A stretch of 55,177 nt of DNA from JBKEHD01 sp046710445 (GTDB lineage: Bacteria > Pseudomonadota > Alphaproteobacteria > Rickettsiales > Midichloriaceae), in the NCBI GenBank assembly GCA_046710445.1, contig JBKEHD010000003.1, positions 1 to 55,177 on the forward strand, read 5' to 3'. The translations under genes were made by a program, and so were the position numbers. This document shows, piece after piece, positions 17,544 to 26,346 of the stretch (its first letter is position 1; every line of letters starts with the position of its first letter). The notes under the pieces are model-generated. The model had not been told where the DNA came from. It ran no database searches and saw only the letters and a list, made by a program, of their open reading frames with translations.

Positions 17544-17957
17544 ATGTATAATTTTCTTCATATAACATTAATTTTTTTTGGTGCTGGGATTGGAGGGGTA
17601 TTCAGGTATATAATATCAAACAAAGTGACTGGTTTCATATCTAAAAGTTTGATAGTATCCAATACTTATATAACTTTTCCATTCCCTACATTATTTGTAA
17701 ATTTTGTGGGTTCGTTTGTAATAGGTATTTTGTATAATATTATTATTATAAAAACCCCTCATTTAGATGTTGAATTGAAATTATTGTTTATCACAGGGTT
17801 TCTTGGAGGATTTACAACATTTTCATCATTTTCATTAGAATCTGTGAATTTGATAAATCAAGGGCATTATATCCAATGTATTACATATATTTTATTAAGC
17901 ATAACATTGTGCATATCGGGGTGTATGTTTGGTGTATTAATTAGTAAATTATTTTAA
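17544..17957 (+). CDS. crcB: Fluoride exporter CrcB/Fluc
   Basis: A 137-residue membrane protein with four hydrophobic helices. It has the GAGIGGVFRYIIS opening, the PFPTLFVNFVGSF block with its channel Asn, and GFLGGFTTFSSFSLES, which contains the Phe-box and the sodium-binding turn. It forms dual-topology dimers that leak fluoride out of the cell. No fluoride riboswitch is visible in the 21 bases upstream; it follows rlmE closely and is probably co-transcribed with it. Confidence 0.92.
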   Translation: MYNFLHITLIFFGAGIGGVFRYIISNKVTGFISKSLIVSNTYITFPFPTLFVNFVGSFVIGILYNIIIIKTPHLDVELKLLFITGFLGGFTTFSSFSLESVNLINQGHYIQCITYILLSITLCISGCMFGVLISKLF

Positions 17958-18042
17958 GTAACTATATATAACATTGTATAATTTCCCTTTTGTTATTACC
18001 TAAGAGTTGGTAAGATATGTAAAATATAATTTTTATTTTTTC

Positions 18043-19317
18043 ATGTTAAAAAAAGAAGATAAGATTTTCACCAATTTAGATGGCAAAGCTAGCTGCGATA
18101 TTAAAGCGTCGTTAAAGAGGGGGATTTGGAAAGGTATTGAAAATATTCTTAAAAATACGCAAGATCAAATTATTGAAGAAGTCAAGAGTTCTGGGCTAAG
18201 GGGAAGAGGTGGTGCTGGATTTTCAACCGGTATGAAATGGTCATTTATGCCAAAAAATTCTGATAAGCCATCATATTTGGTGGTAAATGCCGATGAAAGT
18301 GAACCAGGTACATGTAAAGATCGTGATATTATTAGGTATGAACCACATAGAATAGTGGAAGGTGCGTTGATTTCTGGATATGCAATGAGAGCAAAAGCTG
18401 CTTATATATATATTCGTGGTGAATATTATAATGAAGCATGTATTTTGCAAAACGCTATTGATGAAGCGTATAATGAAGGGTTTTTAGGAAAAGATATTTT
18501 AAATACAGGAATTGATTTTGATGTATATCTTCATAGAGGTGCTGGAGCATATATTTGTGGAGAGGAGACTGCACAGTTGAATAGTTTGGAAGGTAGAAAG
18601 GGGATGCCAAGATTAAAACCTCCAGCTTTCCCAGCTGTTATTGGAGCATGGGGATGTCCAACTACGGTAAATAATGTTGAAACAATTGCTGTTGTTCCAG
18701 AGATATTAAAGAGGGGAGCGAAATGGTTCTCTTCCATAGGAAGGGAGAAGAATGCTGGTACTAAGATATTTTGTATTTCGGGTCATGTTAATAATCCATG
18801 TAATGTTGAAGAAGCTATGTCTATTCCCTTAAAAGAATTGATAGAAAAACATGCTGGCGGTGTGATAGGTGGATGGGACAACCTACTTGCAGTTATTCCT
18901 GGAGGTTCTTCTGTGCCATTATTGCCAAAAAAAATCTGTGATGATGTTTTGATGGATTTTGATAGTTTAAAAGAAGTGCATTCTGGACTTGGTACTGCTG
19001 GTGTTATTGTAATGAACAAGAGTACAGATATAGTGGAAGCAATAGCTAATCTTTCCAAATTTTACATGCATGAGTCATGTGGTCAATGCACACCTTGTAG
19101 AGAGGGTACTGGTTGGTTATACAAAATAATGAATAGATTGGTAACTGGTGATGCTGAAATTGCAGATATTGATTTTGTGGTGGAGTTAACAAAGCAAATC
19201 GAAGGGCATACAATTTGTGCACTTGGTGATGCTGCTGCTTGGCCTATACAAGGTTTAGTTAGGCATTTTAGAGGTGAGCTGGAAAAAAGGATTAAAACAA
19301 GAAAATCACTTTGCTAA
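18043..19317 (+). CDS. nuoF: NADH-quinone oxidoreductase subunit F
   Basis: The 424-residue NADH/FMN-binding subunit of respiratory complex I. The NADH/FMN site is [17 protein letters not shown], followed by [33 protein letters not shown] is present. The N3 [4Fe-4S] ligands are in [12 protein letters not shown] and TICALGD. I use the ATG at 18043 ([12 protein letters not shown]); a TTG 12 codons upstream opens the same frame but gives an atypical hydrophobic start. nuoF stands apart from other nuo genes here, as is seen in other Rickettsiales. Confidence 0.95.
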   Translation: MLKKEDKIFTNLDGKASCDIKASLKRGIWKGIENILKNTQDQIIEEVKSSGLRGRGGAGFSTGMKWSFMPKNSDKPSYLVVNADESEPGTCKDRDIIRYEPHRIVEGALISGYAMRAKAAYIYIRGEYYNEACILQNAIDEAYNEGFLGKDILNTGIDFDVYLHRGAGAYICGEETAQLNSLEGRKGMPRLKPPAFPAVIGAWGCPTTVNNVETIAVVPEILKRGAKWFSSIGREKNAGTKIFCISGHVNNPCNVEEAMSIPLKELIEKHAGGVIGGWDNLLAVIPGGSSVPLLPKKICDDVLMDFDSLKEVHSGLGTAGVIVMNKSTDIVEAIANLSKFYMHESCGQCTPCREGTGWLYKIMNRLVTGDAEIADIDFVVELTKQIEGHTICALGDAAAWPIQGLVRHFRGELEKRIKTRKSLC

Positions 19318-19507
19318 AAAGATTTTTTGTACTTTAATTTTTTTACATTCATAGATCAAGATCTTTCTGAAATCTTTAAAACAACAGCGATTGTCGCTTA
19401 AATTTCGTATAAAGACTGAAAATTTATGTTTTTTAACGTAATCTTAACACAACCTTAACATTGCTAGTGTATGTTAAGAAACATATTAAATATTGTAAAC
19501 CAAGATT
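19318..19507 (+). promoter_or_regulatory. Upstream region of the phosphatase/protease gene
   Basis: 190 bases with no gene. After nuoF there is a T-rich stretch and a weak hairpin AGCGA-TTG-TCGCT at about 19386-19398. The CtrA-type array at 19433-19459 follows (separate entry). A possible -10 element TATGTT lies at 19470-19475, inside a small inverted repeat (TATGTT, then AACATA). The leader from there to the ATG is about 30 bases. Confidence 0.45.
19433..19459 (+). promoter_or_regulatory. CtrA-type operator array (three TTAA half-sites, 11-base period)
   Basis: TTAA occurs at 19433-19436, 19444-19447 and 19455-19458, each pair separated by exactly 7 bases. That is the TTAA-N7-TTAA recognition pattern of the alphaproteobacterial response regulator CtrA. 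The last two half-sites extend to CTTAAC-N5-CTTAAC. The array lies 50-75 bases before the ATG of the interrupted effector gene, a normal place for an activator overlapping the -35 region. A near-copy in the same orientation precedes the unknown gene at 52266-53177. Binding is inferred; ctrA is not in the window. Confidence 0.6.
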
Positions 19508-20632
19508 ATGAAAAAGAATAATAGCGAACGATTGACTCAAAACCAAAATGAAACAAAAACTAATATAGAAAAGCATTTGCAAAAAGATCATCAAAATCAT
19601 GTTAATAATACAGATGGGCTAAAGAATGCTATATTTTTTTGGGTGAATGAAAAAATTAATGATAGTGAATTTTCAATAGCTCTTGAAGAACTACGTGATT
19701 TAAATATGGGAATTACATGGAGTATATATAATAATCATGAAGATGGAACGATGGATTTGATAAGAGATGCAAGAAATCAATCTGTTGATAAGATTGAAGA
19801 AGCGCGTGTTAAAGGGCAGGAATATTCTATCGTAATAGGATCTCTTAATGTATATAGAGCAGCAAAAAAATATGTAGAATGTTCTAATCTAAGTGATGAG
19901 AAAAAGCAAAACATTTACCAAAAATTAAAAAATATTTTAAAACAGGATATAAAAAATCTTTTAGATAATACAGGGGCTAATTTTCAACATGTAATTGATG
20001 GATATATGAATGTATTTAAGGATGAAGAAAATATTGAGGGTATTAGAAATAATATTGAAATAGCTAGAGATTTTGTTTCCATGGATAGTCCACAATTTCA
20101 TATAAGCACAATAACAGGTTCTAGGGATCATGTTGTAATAGAAAGCGAAACAGCTTTACTTGGTTTAACAGAAGAAATTATTAATAGATATAACGATAGA
20201 ACACATCAAGATTGGTATCATGAACAAAAAGATTTTGTGAAGAAGTTGATTGATCAATACTCGCAAAAAATATTGGAAGGAAATATAAATTTACCTATCC
20301 AAGGATTACAGATTTTGCCAGGAATTAGGAATGCTTATAATAAAACAACATATATTAAAACCAAAGATGGTTTGTTGAAAGCTTTGATACAAAGTTCGCA
20401 TTCTGGAACAGTAACTTTTGATAATAAAAATGATGAAGAAAATAATATTACCAAAGAAAATATTGAGCAATTAAAATCATTTTATCCACTAAGTAAGGTT
20501 TGGTTAAATTCGTACAATCATAAAGTGTCTAAAATAATTTCAGATCAAACAAAACATGATGAGAGTAATCTGATAAATCCTATTGAAAAAAACAAAGGTG
20601 ATTGCGGTATAAAATTTTCCTATACTACGTGA
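19508..20632 (+). CDS. N-terminal part of the interrupted phosphatase/protease protein
   Basis: The 374 codons from ATG 19508 to the TGA at 20630-20632. The product is hydrophilic, has no signal peptide or membrane helix, and is rich in Lys, Asn, Glu and helix formers. I recognise no catalytic motif in this half; it matches the position of the helper region that precedes the phosphatase domain in SopB-type proteins. It could be made as a separate truncated protein if the stop is real. Upstream control is by the CtrA-type array. The frame stays open beyond the stop, in phase with the next part. Confidence 0.6.
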   Translation: MKKNNSERLTQNQNETKTNIEKHLQKDHQNHVNNTDGLKNAIFFWVNEKINDSEFSIALEELRDLNMGITWSIYNNHEDGTMDLIRDARNQSVDKIEEARVKGQEYSIVIGSLNVYRAAKKYVECSNLSDEKKQNIYQKLKNILKQDIKNLLDNTGANFQHVIDGYMNVFKDEENIEGIRNNIEIARDFVSMDSPQFHISTITGSRDHVVIESETALLGLTEEIINRYNDRTHQDWYHEQKDFVKKLIDQYSQKILEGNINLPIQGLQILPGIRNAYNKTTYIKTKDGLLKALIQSSHSGTVTFDNKNDEENNITKENIEQLKSFYPLSKVWLNSYNHKVSKIISDQTKHDESNLINPIEKNKGDCGIKFSYTT

Positions 20633-20821
20633 AATCCTTATGCAAATTTAGTTACTACTGGTGATAGGGAAGAATTTAAAAAGCTTTTAAATACAATCAA
20701 AGGGAAAATAAATACAGTAGATATATTTGATGAAGGGAAATTTGAGGATAAAGAAGAAAACGGATATTTCTGGAGTTCAAAAACAAGTATAAAAGATCAA
20801 ATTAAGGAGAAGAAAGATAAG

Positions 20822-22273
20822 TTGGTTGAAAGTTTAGAAAAAGATTCTGGTAAAATTGAAGAAAAAGATTATTTAGATTATATAAAACAAGAGTATAAAG
20901 AATCTTTGAAATTAGCCTTAGATATACATAATATCTACAAAGGCGAAATGTGCGCATATAAAGAGAGTTATATAGGTAATTTGGTGCGTCCAGAATTGAA
21001 AAATTATGTTAATTCTGGCTATGATAAAATCAAAAAAAGTGTAAAAACTCTAACATTAAAATCAATAAGTAGTGAAAACCAAGGGGATGAAAGTACTCAG
21101 AACACTTATAAGCTTATTGCCAAAGTAAAAGAGTTTTTAAATCTTGAAGATAATAAGTTATTAGATGATGATACTATTTTTCATACATTTTGTAAAAGTG
21201 GCAAAGATAGGACGGGTGTTGGTGAAATTCAAACTTCATATGAGGCTATACTAACGTATTTGAATAAAGATGATATAGCAAATGATATAGCGCAACAGCT
21301 AGTATATGGTGGGCATACACAAATTATCCCTTCTATCAATGCTGGAACACCTGGATCTCATGGATTAATAACGCAAGTTTCTGATACATTTCACGCAGGT
21401 GATCCTTTTTACAAATTAGGTGAAAAGAGTTCGAAGCAAAATCATCTAAAACACAAAAGTACGTCTGATACTAAAGAAGACATAGTAATGGTTGATTTGG
21501 ATGTTGGATATAATTCTAATACAAGGTTAGCATTCATAAATGAAGTGTTTGATAACCATTGGTATGATGATATTGAGATTCAAAATATACTTAGAGCTGA
21601 GGTGGGTATAAATGGCACGGATTTCAGTAATATCAGCGTGATGACTGAGAATATCATAAGATTTGGGGGGGAAGTAGATTATTCAGAGATAAATATAGCA
21701 GCTCTACAGAATATTATTAGGCAAGATAATGCGCAAGGAGAGTATATGTTTGTTGTGAATAATAGCGCAAATCATTGGGTTGGAGTGAGATTAAATGTTT
21801 CTGAAAATAAGAATGTTACGGTCACTGTATATGATAGTATAGGTAGTACTGTAGATAGTACTCTTTCAGGTAATTTGAGTGCATTAATAACCTCTGTGTT
21901 TGGTGCTATAGATACAATGGTTACTGGAGCAACAAATGCTTTGAGGCAAACTAATGGTAATGATTGCGGGCCTCTGACTGTAGCGAATCTTGTAAGTTCG
22001 GTAACTAAGAATGAAGATCGTTCTATGAATTCTCAAGAAATAAGAGAGCATCATAGGGATATATTAAATAATACAGCGACTGAAGAGTTGTGTGAAGAAA
22101 ATACAGTGGGACAGGGATTTAATTCTTGCAATGATTCTGAGAGAGAAGGTGATAATGATGTAAGTTTTGTACTGAACATTGAAATTGTTGAAACACAATA
22201 TGTGCAACCGGATACAAATCTAGAAGATACAGGAATAAATTATGGAATAAACATATTCTTCTCGGATTTATAG
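20822..22273 (+). CDS. C-terminal part: CX5R phosphatase motif plus Ulp1-like (C48) protease domain
   Basis: The 483 codons available from the TTG at 20822, in phase with the upstream part. Both recognisable catalytic centres are here: CKSGKDR at 124-130 and the protease residues H318, D338, Q376 and C382. AAGGAG lies about 12 bases before the TTG, but these bases also encode Lys-Glu-Lys, so the site may be accidental. If translation restarts here the two enzymes could still be made without the N-terminal region. The acidic tail (residues 400-483) has no recognised domain. A hairpin terminator follows. Confidence 0.6.
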   Translation: MVESLEKDSGKIEEKDYLDYIKQEYKESLKLALDIHNIYKGEMCAYKESYIGNLVRPELKNYVNSGYDKIKKSVKTLTLKSISSENQGDESTQNTYKLIAKVKEFLNLEDNKLLDDDTIFHTFCKSGKDRTGVGEIQTSYEAILTYLNKDDIANDIAQQLVYGGHTQIIPSINAGTPGSHGLITQVSDTFHAGDPFYKLGEKSSKQNHLKHKSTSDTKEDIVMVDLDVGYNSNTRLAFINEVFDNHWYDDIEIQNILRAEVGINGTDFSNISVMTENIIRFGGEVDYSEINIAALQNIIRQDNAQGEYMFVVNNSANHWVGVRLNVSENKNVTVTVYDSIGSTVDSTLSGNLSALITSVFGAIDTMVTGATNALRQTNGNDCGPLTVANLVSSVTKNEDRSMNSQEIREHHRDILNNTATEELCEENTVGQGFNSCNDSEREGDNDVSFVLNIEIVETQYVQPDTNLEDTGINYGINIFFSDL

Positions 22274-22294
22274 TTATAAATTTGTATATATAGG

Positions 22295-22318
22295 GAAGGG
22301 GTGATTGCCCCTTCTTTA
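22295..22318 (+). terminator. Rho-independent terminator after the effector gene
   Basis: A G/C-rich stem GAAGGGG (22295-22301), loop TGATTG, then CCCCTTC (22308-22314) followed by TTTAT. It begins 21 bases after the stop at 22273 and is one of the strongest hairpins in this AT-rich window. The presence of its own terminator and promoter array marks the effector gene as a stand-alone transcription unit. Confidence 0.65.
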
Positions 22319-22401
22319 TCTGCATATTTTAGGAAAAGTTTTGATTTGAGTAAGGACTTGTTTAATAAGTGAAGCCAGTGCTTTTTTCACCTAAATTCTA
22401 C

Positions 22402-22450
22402 TTTTCTTTTAATTCTCCTTTCTTTTTTAGGAAAGGAAAATTAAGTAAAA
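22402..22450. repeat. Long imperfect hairpin between the effector gene and dnaJ
   Basis: TCCTTTC and GAAAGGA form a 7-base stem around TTTTTTAG. Further A/T pairing extends outward on both sides (TTTTCTTTTAATT against AAATTAAGTAAAA). It lies 30 bases beyond the dnaJ stop on the minus strand, so it may end dnaJ transcription, although the run of T after the stem is poor on both strands. Confidence 0.4.
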
Positions 22451-22479
22451 ATAATATTGTATTGTGGAAAAACAATTAA

Positions 22480-23622
22480 TTATTTTTTTATATCGGATAC
22501 AAAATTCTTTACTTTTGTGAAAAAGGTTTCTGATTTTGGATTTGCTCCAGATTCTCCAATTGCATCAAATTCTTCAAGTAACTCTTTTTGTTTACTAGTA
22601 ATTTTAATTGGCATTTCTATATTTATTTTTATATACAAATCTCCTTTTCTTGGGCTATGTAATACAGGCATTCCTTTTCCTTTTAATCTTAATTTAGAAA
22701 AATGCTGTGTTCCAGGTACTATACTGATTTTTGCAATTTTCTTATCTATCGTAGGTACATCTATCGTCCCTCCTGTTATTGCGGTCACCATTTTTACAGG
22801 TATTGAGCAATGCAGATCCTTCCCATCTCTTTCATAAAAAGTATGATTTCTTATTGATACATAGATATATAAATCTCCGGATTGAGCACCACGTATGCCA
22901 GCTTCTCCTTCGCTAGATACTTTCATCTTGGATCCTTCTTCTATCCCTGCTGGTATATTGACTGATATATTTTTTTCTTTCTTGAAGCGACCATTCCCTC
23001 TGCACTTAGTGCAAGGATCTTTAATTTTGACACCACTTCCAGCACATGATGCACAAGTTTTTTCCATCATGAAAAACCCTTGTTGATATCTCACTTTCCC
23101 TGCGCCATGGCATGATGCACAATTTGTTGTGCCGCCTGATTTGCTTCCTTTAGAATCACACCCATCGCACTTAACATCTGTTTTAAATTTTATGTTTTTC
23201 TTTATTCCTGTAAATGAATCTTCTAAATCAATTTCTAAATTGTATCTTAGATCAGATCCACGTAAATGTGCTGATCTATCTCTGCCTGAGGATTGTCCTC
23301 CTCTTCCCATGAAATCGCCAAATATATCACCAAATACATCTGAGAAATCTTCAAATCCACCAGTTTGCGAATGAAATCCACCACCACCACCAGAATTTCT
23401 AACTCCTTCACTTCCGTATTTATCATAAGCAGCTCTTTTTTGCTCATCTTTTAGAATTTCGTAAGCTTCATTTATCTCTTTAAATTTTTCTTCAGCAGCT
23501 TTATTCCCTTGATTTTTATCAGGATGGCATTTTAGAGCAAGCTTTCTAAATGCTTTTTTTATTTCGTCAGATGATGCGCTTTTATCAACACCAAGTAATT
23601 TGTAATAATCTTTTTCAGCCAT
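22480..23622 (-). CDS. dnaJ: Chaperone DnaJ
   Basis: A 380-residue Hsp40 co-chaperone that stimulates DnaK. The J domain has HPD in [12 protein letters not shown] Gly/Phe-rich linker follows (residues ~75-105). Four zinc-binding repeats are present: [24 protein letters not shown] and CTKCRGNG. The C-terminal substrate-binding domain is complete. I use the ATG at 23622; a TTG directly upstream opens the same frame. dnaK is not adjacent. Confidence 0.96.
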   Translation of the reverse strand: MAEKDYYKLLGVDKSASSDEIKKAFRKLALKCHPDKNQGNKAAEEKFKEINEAYEILKDEQKRAAYDKYGSEGVRNSGGGGGFHSQTGGFEDFSDVFGDIFGDFMGRGGQSSGRDRSAHLRGSDLRYNLEIDLEDSFTGIKKNIKFKTDVKCDGCDSKGSKSGGTTNCASCHGAGKVRYQQGFFMMEKTCASCAGSGVKIKDPCTKCRGNGRFKKEKNISVNIPAGIEEGSKMKVSSEGEAGIRGAQSGDLYIYVSIRNHTFYERDGKDLHCSIPVKMVTAITGGTIDVPTIDKKIAKISIVPGTQHFSKLRLKGKGMPVLHSPRKGDLYIKINIEMPIKITSKQKELLEEFDAIGESGANPKSETFFTKVKNFVSDIKK

Positions 23623-23706
23623 CAATTTAAATAAATGCTATTCTTGTTCATATAATTATACTATTTAGTATAAAATTTTTGTTTATCAAGTTCCTATTTG
23701 TCTATT

Positions 23707-24138
23707 TCATCTTCTTCTTCCTTTGTGCTTATCTTCAGATCGGCTTTGAGCATTTATTAAATTCACCCAAAAACCACCTTTTTTACTATTTTTTGCAGAA
23801 AAACTATTCATAATATAACCTAATTTTTGTGACATAATAAGTTTGCTCCAAAACCCTTTTTCTTTGGCGATTCCAATGATTTTTGCTTTTTTTTGATCAT
23901 CACTGATTTGTAATTTTTCTATATTATCTTCTTTTTTTTCTTCCTTTTCTAAAAACAAAAATTCATTTTTTGGTTTGTTAGCTATATTATTGTTTCTATA
24001 AGGTGAATTATTTTTTATATCTATTAATTTTTTATCAAAATTTTTATGTCCTCTCTTTTTTATAACAATAAATATTGTTAATAGTAAAAAAGGTACTATA
24101 GTTATCGAGAGTAAAATGATCATCAATGTAATCTTCAT
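23707..24138 (-). CDS. Hypothetical protein with one N-terminal membrane helix
   Basis: A 143-residue protein with a hydrophobic segment at residues 3-26 followed by a basic KKRGHKNF patch, so the rest probably lies in the cytoplasm. The remainder is very rich in Lys, Asn and Glu, and ends in a basic tail (KHKGRRR). I do not recognise a family. It diverges from the dolichol kinase-like gene with only 12 bases between the two starts, so their promoters must lie inside each other's coding sequence or be shared. Confidence 0.55.
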   Translation of the reverse strand: MKITLMIILLSITIVPFLLLTIFIVIKKRGHKNFDKKLIDIKNNSPYRNNNIANKPKNEFLFLEKEEKKEDNIEKLQISDDQKKAKIIGIAKEKGFWSKLIMSQKLGYIMNSFSAKNSKKGGFWVNLINAQSRSEDKHKGRRR

Positions 24139-24150
24139 CTTTTAAACACC

Positions 24151-24762
24151 ATGAAGTATAGAATAACTTTTATAAACGAATTATACAGAAAGGGAATACA
24201 TTTATTGGGTATACTGATTCCGGTATTGTATTATTATACTAACAAAAGAACAATTATGTTGATGTTAATCGCGTTATTTGCTTCTTCGTTAATATTTGAT
24301 ATATTGAGAATTAGATATAAAATTTTAAGATTTAGTGTATTTACCAAGCTAGCTTTTGATAAAATTTTCAGAAAGCATGAAGAAACAAATCTTTCGGGCT
24401 TAACTTATGCTTGTATTGGGATGTTAATTTCATTATTGCTTGTGTCAGAGGTGATATTTAATTTGGCAATATTGATTTTGGTAATATCGGATACTTCATC
24501 AGCTATTCTTGGTAAAATATTTGGTAAGCATGAATTAATTGATCATAAAACTTTTGAAGGAAGTTTAGCTTTTTTAATTACATCATGTTTGATTTCGTAT
24601 TTTGTTACAATTGTTTATGACCAAAATTATGTTTTTTTATGTTATGCGATTATTACATCTGTAGTTGCTACTTTGATAGAGCTTTTTTCAAAAAGATTAC
24701 ATATAGATGATAATTTAAGTATACCTCTGACTGTATCAATTTTAATGAAATTTTTAATTTAA
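24151..24762 (+). CDS. CTP-dependent lipid kinase-like membrane protein (dolichol/phytol kinase family)
   Basis: A 203-residue membrane protein with about six hydrophobic helices. Family marks are ELYRKGIHLLG at the start, HEETNLSGLTYACIG, then SDTSSAILGKIFGKHE with KTFEGSLAF, and a late E-LFSKRLHIDDNLSIPL. These match the SEC59/DGK1/VTE5 group related to CdsA. The lipid substrate is unknown; polyprenol and diacylglycerol are both possible. It is followed directly, with no gap, by comF. Confidence 0.75.
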   Translation: MKYRITFINELYRKGIHLLGILIPVLYYYTNKRTIMLMLIALFASSLIFDILRIRYKILRFSVFTKLAFDKIFRKHEETNLSGLTYACIGMLISLLLVSEVIFNLAILILVISDTSSAILGKIFGKHELIDHKTFEGSLAFLITSCLISYFVTIVYDQNYVFLCYAIITSVVATLIELFSKRLHIDDNLSIPLTVSILMKFLI

Positions 24763-25473
24763 ATGTATTTTAAATTTTTATTCGATAGTTTATATCCTCC
24801 TATTTGTTTGATTTGTAAAATAGATTGTTTTAATGCGAATATGTTATGCTCGGATTGCTGGAACAAAATATCATTTATTACTCGTCCATATTGTAAAAAA
24901 TGCGGTAAGTCATTAAATGATCATAGCGCTATAAACTTATGCACAGAGGATAAATGCTTTTATAATAAACATCTGTACAACAGCATAAGATCTGTTACTC
25001 AATATGATGAATTTGTTAAAAAATTGATTGTAGAATTTAAGCTTCAAGCTAAATTTAAATTAACAAAGATATTTCATAACTGGTTCCAATTATTATGCTC
25101 TGGTGATGAGCAATTAAATAAAATTGATTATATTATCCCCGTTCCAATGCATAGTAAAAAACTAAAAAAAAGAGGGTATAATCAATCAATTATACTTTCT
25201 GAAATAATTAGTAAGATAATGAATAAAAAAGTGATGTATAATGTTCTATTGAAAAAATTAGATGGACCAAATCAAAGTGAGTTGAAAAAAAATATGAGAG
25301 AGAAGAATTTAGTGGATGCTTTTTCTATTGCTAATTTTGAGTTAATTAAAGATAAAAATATTTTGTTGGTTGATGATGTAGTGACAACTGGATCTACAAT
25401 AAATGAATGTTCAAAAGTTTTGTTGTTAAGTGGTTCAAAAGAAGTGAATGCTATATCTATAGCTCGTAGATAA
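24763..25473 (+). CDS. comF: ComF family phosphoribosyltransferase-like protein
   Basis: A 236-residue protein. The N-terminus holds cysteine pairs (CLICKIDC, CSDCW, CKKCGKSL) that form the zinc-binding part typical of ComF/GntX. The C-terminal part is a PRTase fold with YIIPVPMHSKKLKKRGYNQS and the PRPP loop ILLVDDVVTTGST. The family is linked to DNA uptake in competent bacteria, but its biochemical role is still open. The start codon touches the stop of the upstream gene. Confidence 0.88.
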   Translation: MYFKFLFDSLYPPICLICKIDCFNANMLCSDCWNKISFITRPYCKKCGKSLNDHSAINLCTEDKCFYNKHLYNSIRSVTQYDEFVKKLIVEFKLQAKFKLTKIFHNWFQLLCSGDEQLNKIDYIIPVPMHSKKLKKRGYNQSIILSEIISKIMNKKVMYNVLLKKLDGPNQSELKKNMREKNLVDAFSIANFELIKDKNILLVDDVVTTGSTINECSKVLLLSGSKEVNAISIARR

Positions 25474-25493
25474 ATTAATTAATAGAATTTTTA

Positions 25494-26336
25494 TTAGTCT
25501 AATATTTTTGTATTGCAATTTTCTGCTGCTTCAGCAGCAGATTGATATAAGCTTACTAAATCATATTGAGTATCTGATGCAATTCCGTATATTAAATTTT
25601 GAGCAATTTTCTTGTTATGCATACCCTTTTGTATTGTTTTTAACAAAAATAGAATTATGATTTTTGGATCACATGAAGCTGATGGAATTCTAAATTCAAT
25701 GCGTCTGTTTAGTACATTGCTATCAGGTATCCTAATGGCGGTTGTTCTATTGTTCATACCCCAACTAACATTAACTGGTGACATGAAGTTAGGAGCAAAT
25801 CTTGAATATTCTTCTGGGTTATTTCCACATAATAGATGCAAACATGGATTCAAATTTTCCAAAATTGAAGCTATGACGGAATTTAAATATATATTTGTAG
25901 TGATTGATTCATGACCAAATATATTGTAATTTTTTTTATCATAAATGCTGATATGAAAATGCATGCTAGAACCATAAGTATTATCAAAAGGTTTAGGTGA
26001 ATAAATAACCTTTAAATCCAAATTTTTTCCTAAATTCACAATTTGATCTTTTGTTCTTTCGATATTTTTGATTAAACGCATAATCGAAGTGGTTGGGGCG
26101 ATTTGAACTTCGAATTGAAATAATCCTTTTTCTTCAGATATATCGGTTCCCATCCCCTTTAAACTCTCAATGAATAGATCTACATCATCACCTATTGAAA
26201 CAGATTTATTTATACTTCTTATATAAAATTCTATTTCTACTCCTATCTTTACTTTAATGCCAAATTCATTTTTTAACTCTAGTAATGATCGCTCTATTTT
26301 TTTATCATAATTTATATTTTTTAGTAAAGCAGACAT
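25494..26336 (-). CDS. Short glutamine synthetase homologue (catalytic core only)
   Basis: A 280-residue protein, far shorter than a full GlnA (about 450-470). Catalytic-domain motifs are retained: GVEIEFY near residue 32, GLFQFEVQIAP, SSMHFHISI, SRFAPNFMSPVNVSWG, NRTTAIRIP and RRIEFRIP. The N-terminal beta-grasp domain that completes the active site of the neighbouring subunit in true GlnA is absent. This may be a gamma-glutamyl-polyamine- or other ligase-like relative, or a reduced enzyme. Short forms annotated as glutamine synthetase family are known in Rickettsiales. It lies directly before a small lipoprotein gene on the same strand order. Confidence 0.75.
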   Translation of the reverse strand: MSALLKNINYDKKIERSLLELKNEFGIKVKIGVEIEFYIRSINKSVSIGDDVDLFIESLKGMGTDISEEKGLFQFEVQIAPTTSIMRLIKNIERTKDQIVNLGKNLDLKVIYSPKPFDNTYGSSMHFHISIYDKKNYNIFGHESITTNIYLNSVIASILENLNPCLHLLCGNNPEEYSRFAPNFMSPVNVSWGMNNRTTAIRIPDSNVLNRRIEFRIPSASCDPKIIILFLLKTIQKGMHNKKIAQNLIYGIASDTQYDLVSLYQSAAEAAENCNTKILD

Positions 26337-26346
26337 GTATATATTG

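Larger units (their letters stand above)
19508..22273 (+). pseudogene. SopB/IpgD-like phosphoinositide phosphatase fused to a Ulp1-like protease, one in-frame TGA
   Basis: A single frame of 921 codons broken only by TGA at codon 375 (20630-20632). The 63 codons between that stop and the next possible start (TTG 20822) are fully open and read like protein (NPYANLVTTGDREEFKKLL and so on). Phosphatase signature: HTFCKSGKDRTG, the CX5R loop typical of SopB/SigD/IpgD, with C562 and R568 in continuous numbering, then GGHTQIIPSINAGTPGSHG, comparable to the segment after the loop in SopB. Protease domain: NHWVGV (H756), VYDSIG (D776), RQTNGNDCGPL (Q814, C820), the H-D-Q-C order of C48 Ulp1 peptidases. 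Likely a host-directed effector; either a recent pseudogene, a readthrough gene or a sequencing error. Confidence 0.75.

Noticed and set aside
19460..19490. A further CtrA half-site pair (TTAA at 19474 and TTAA at 19486)
   Set aside because: The spacing is 8 bases, not 7, so it does not match the CtrA pattern.
20630..20632. TGA read as Trp by a changed genetic code
   Set aside because: TGA clearly ends other genes here (for example lolD overlapping the ruvB start, and potC overlapping potD), and TGG is used freely for Trp. A genome-wide reassignment does not fit.
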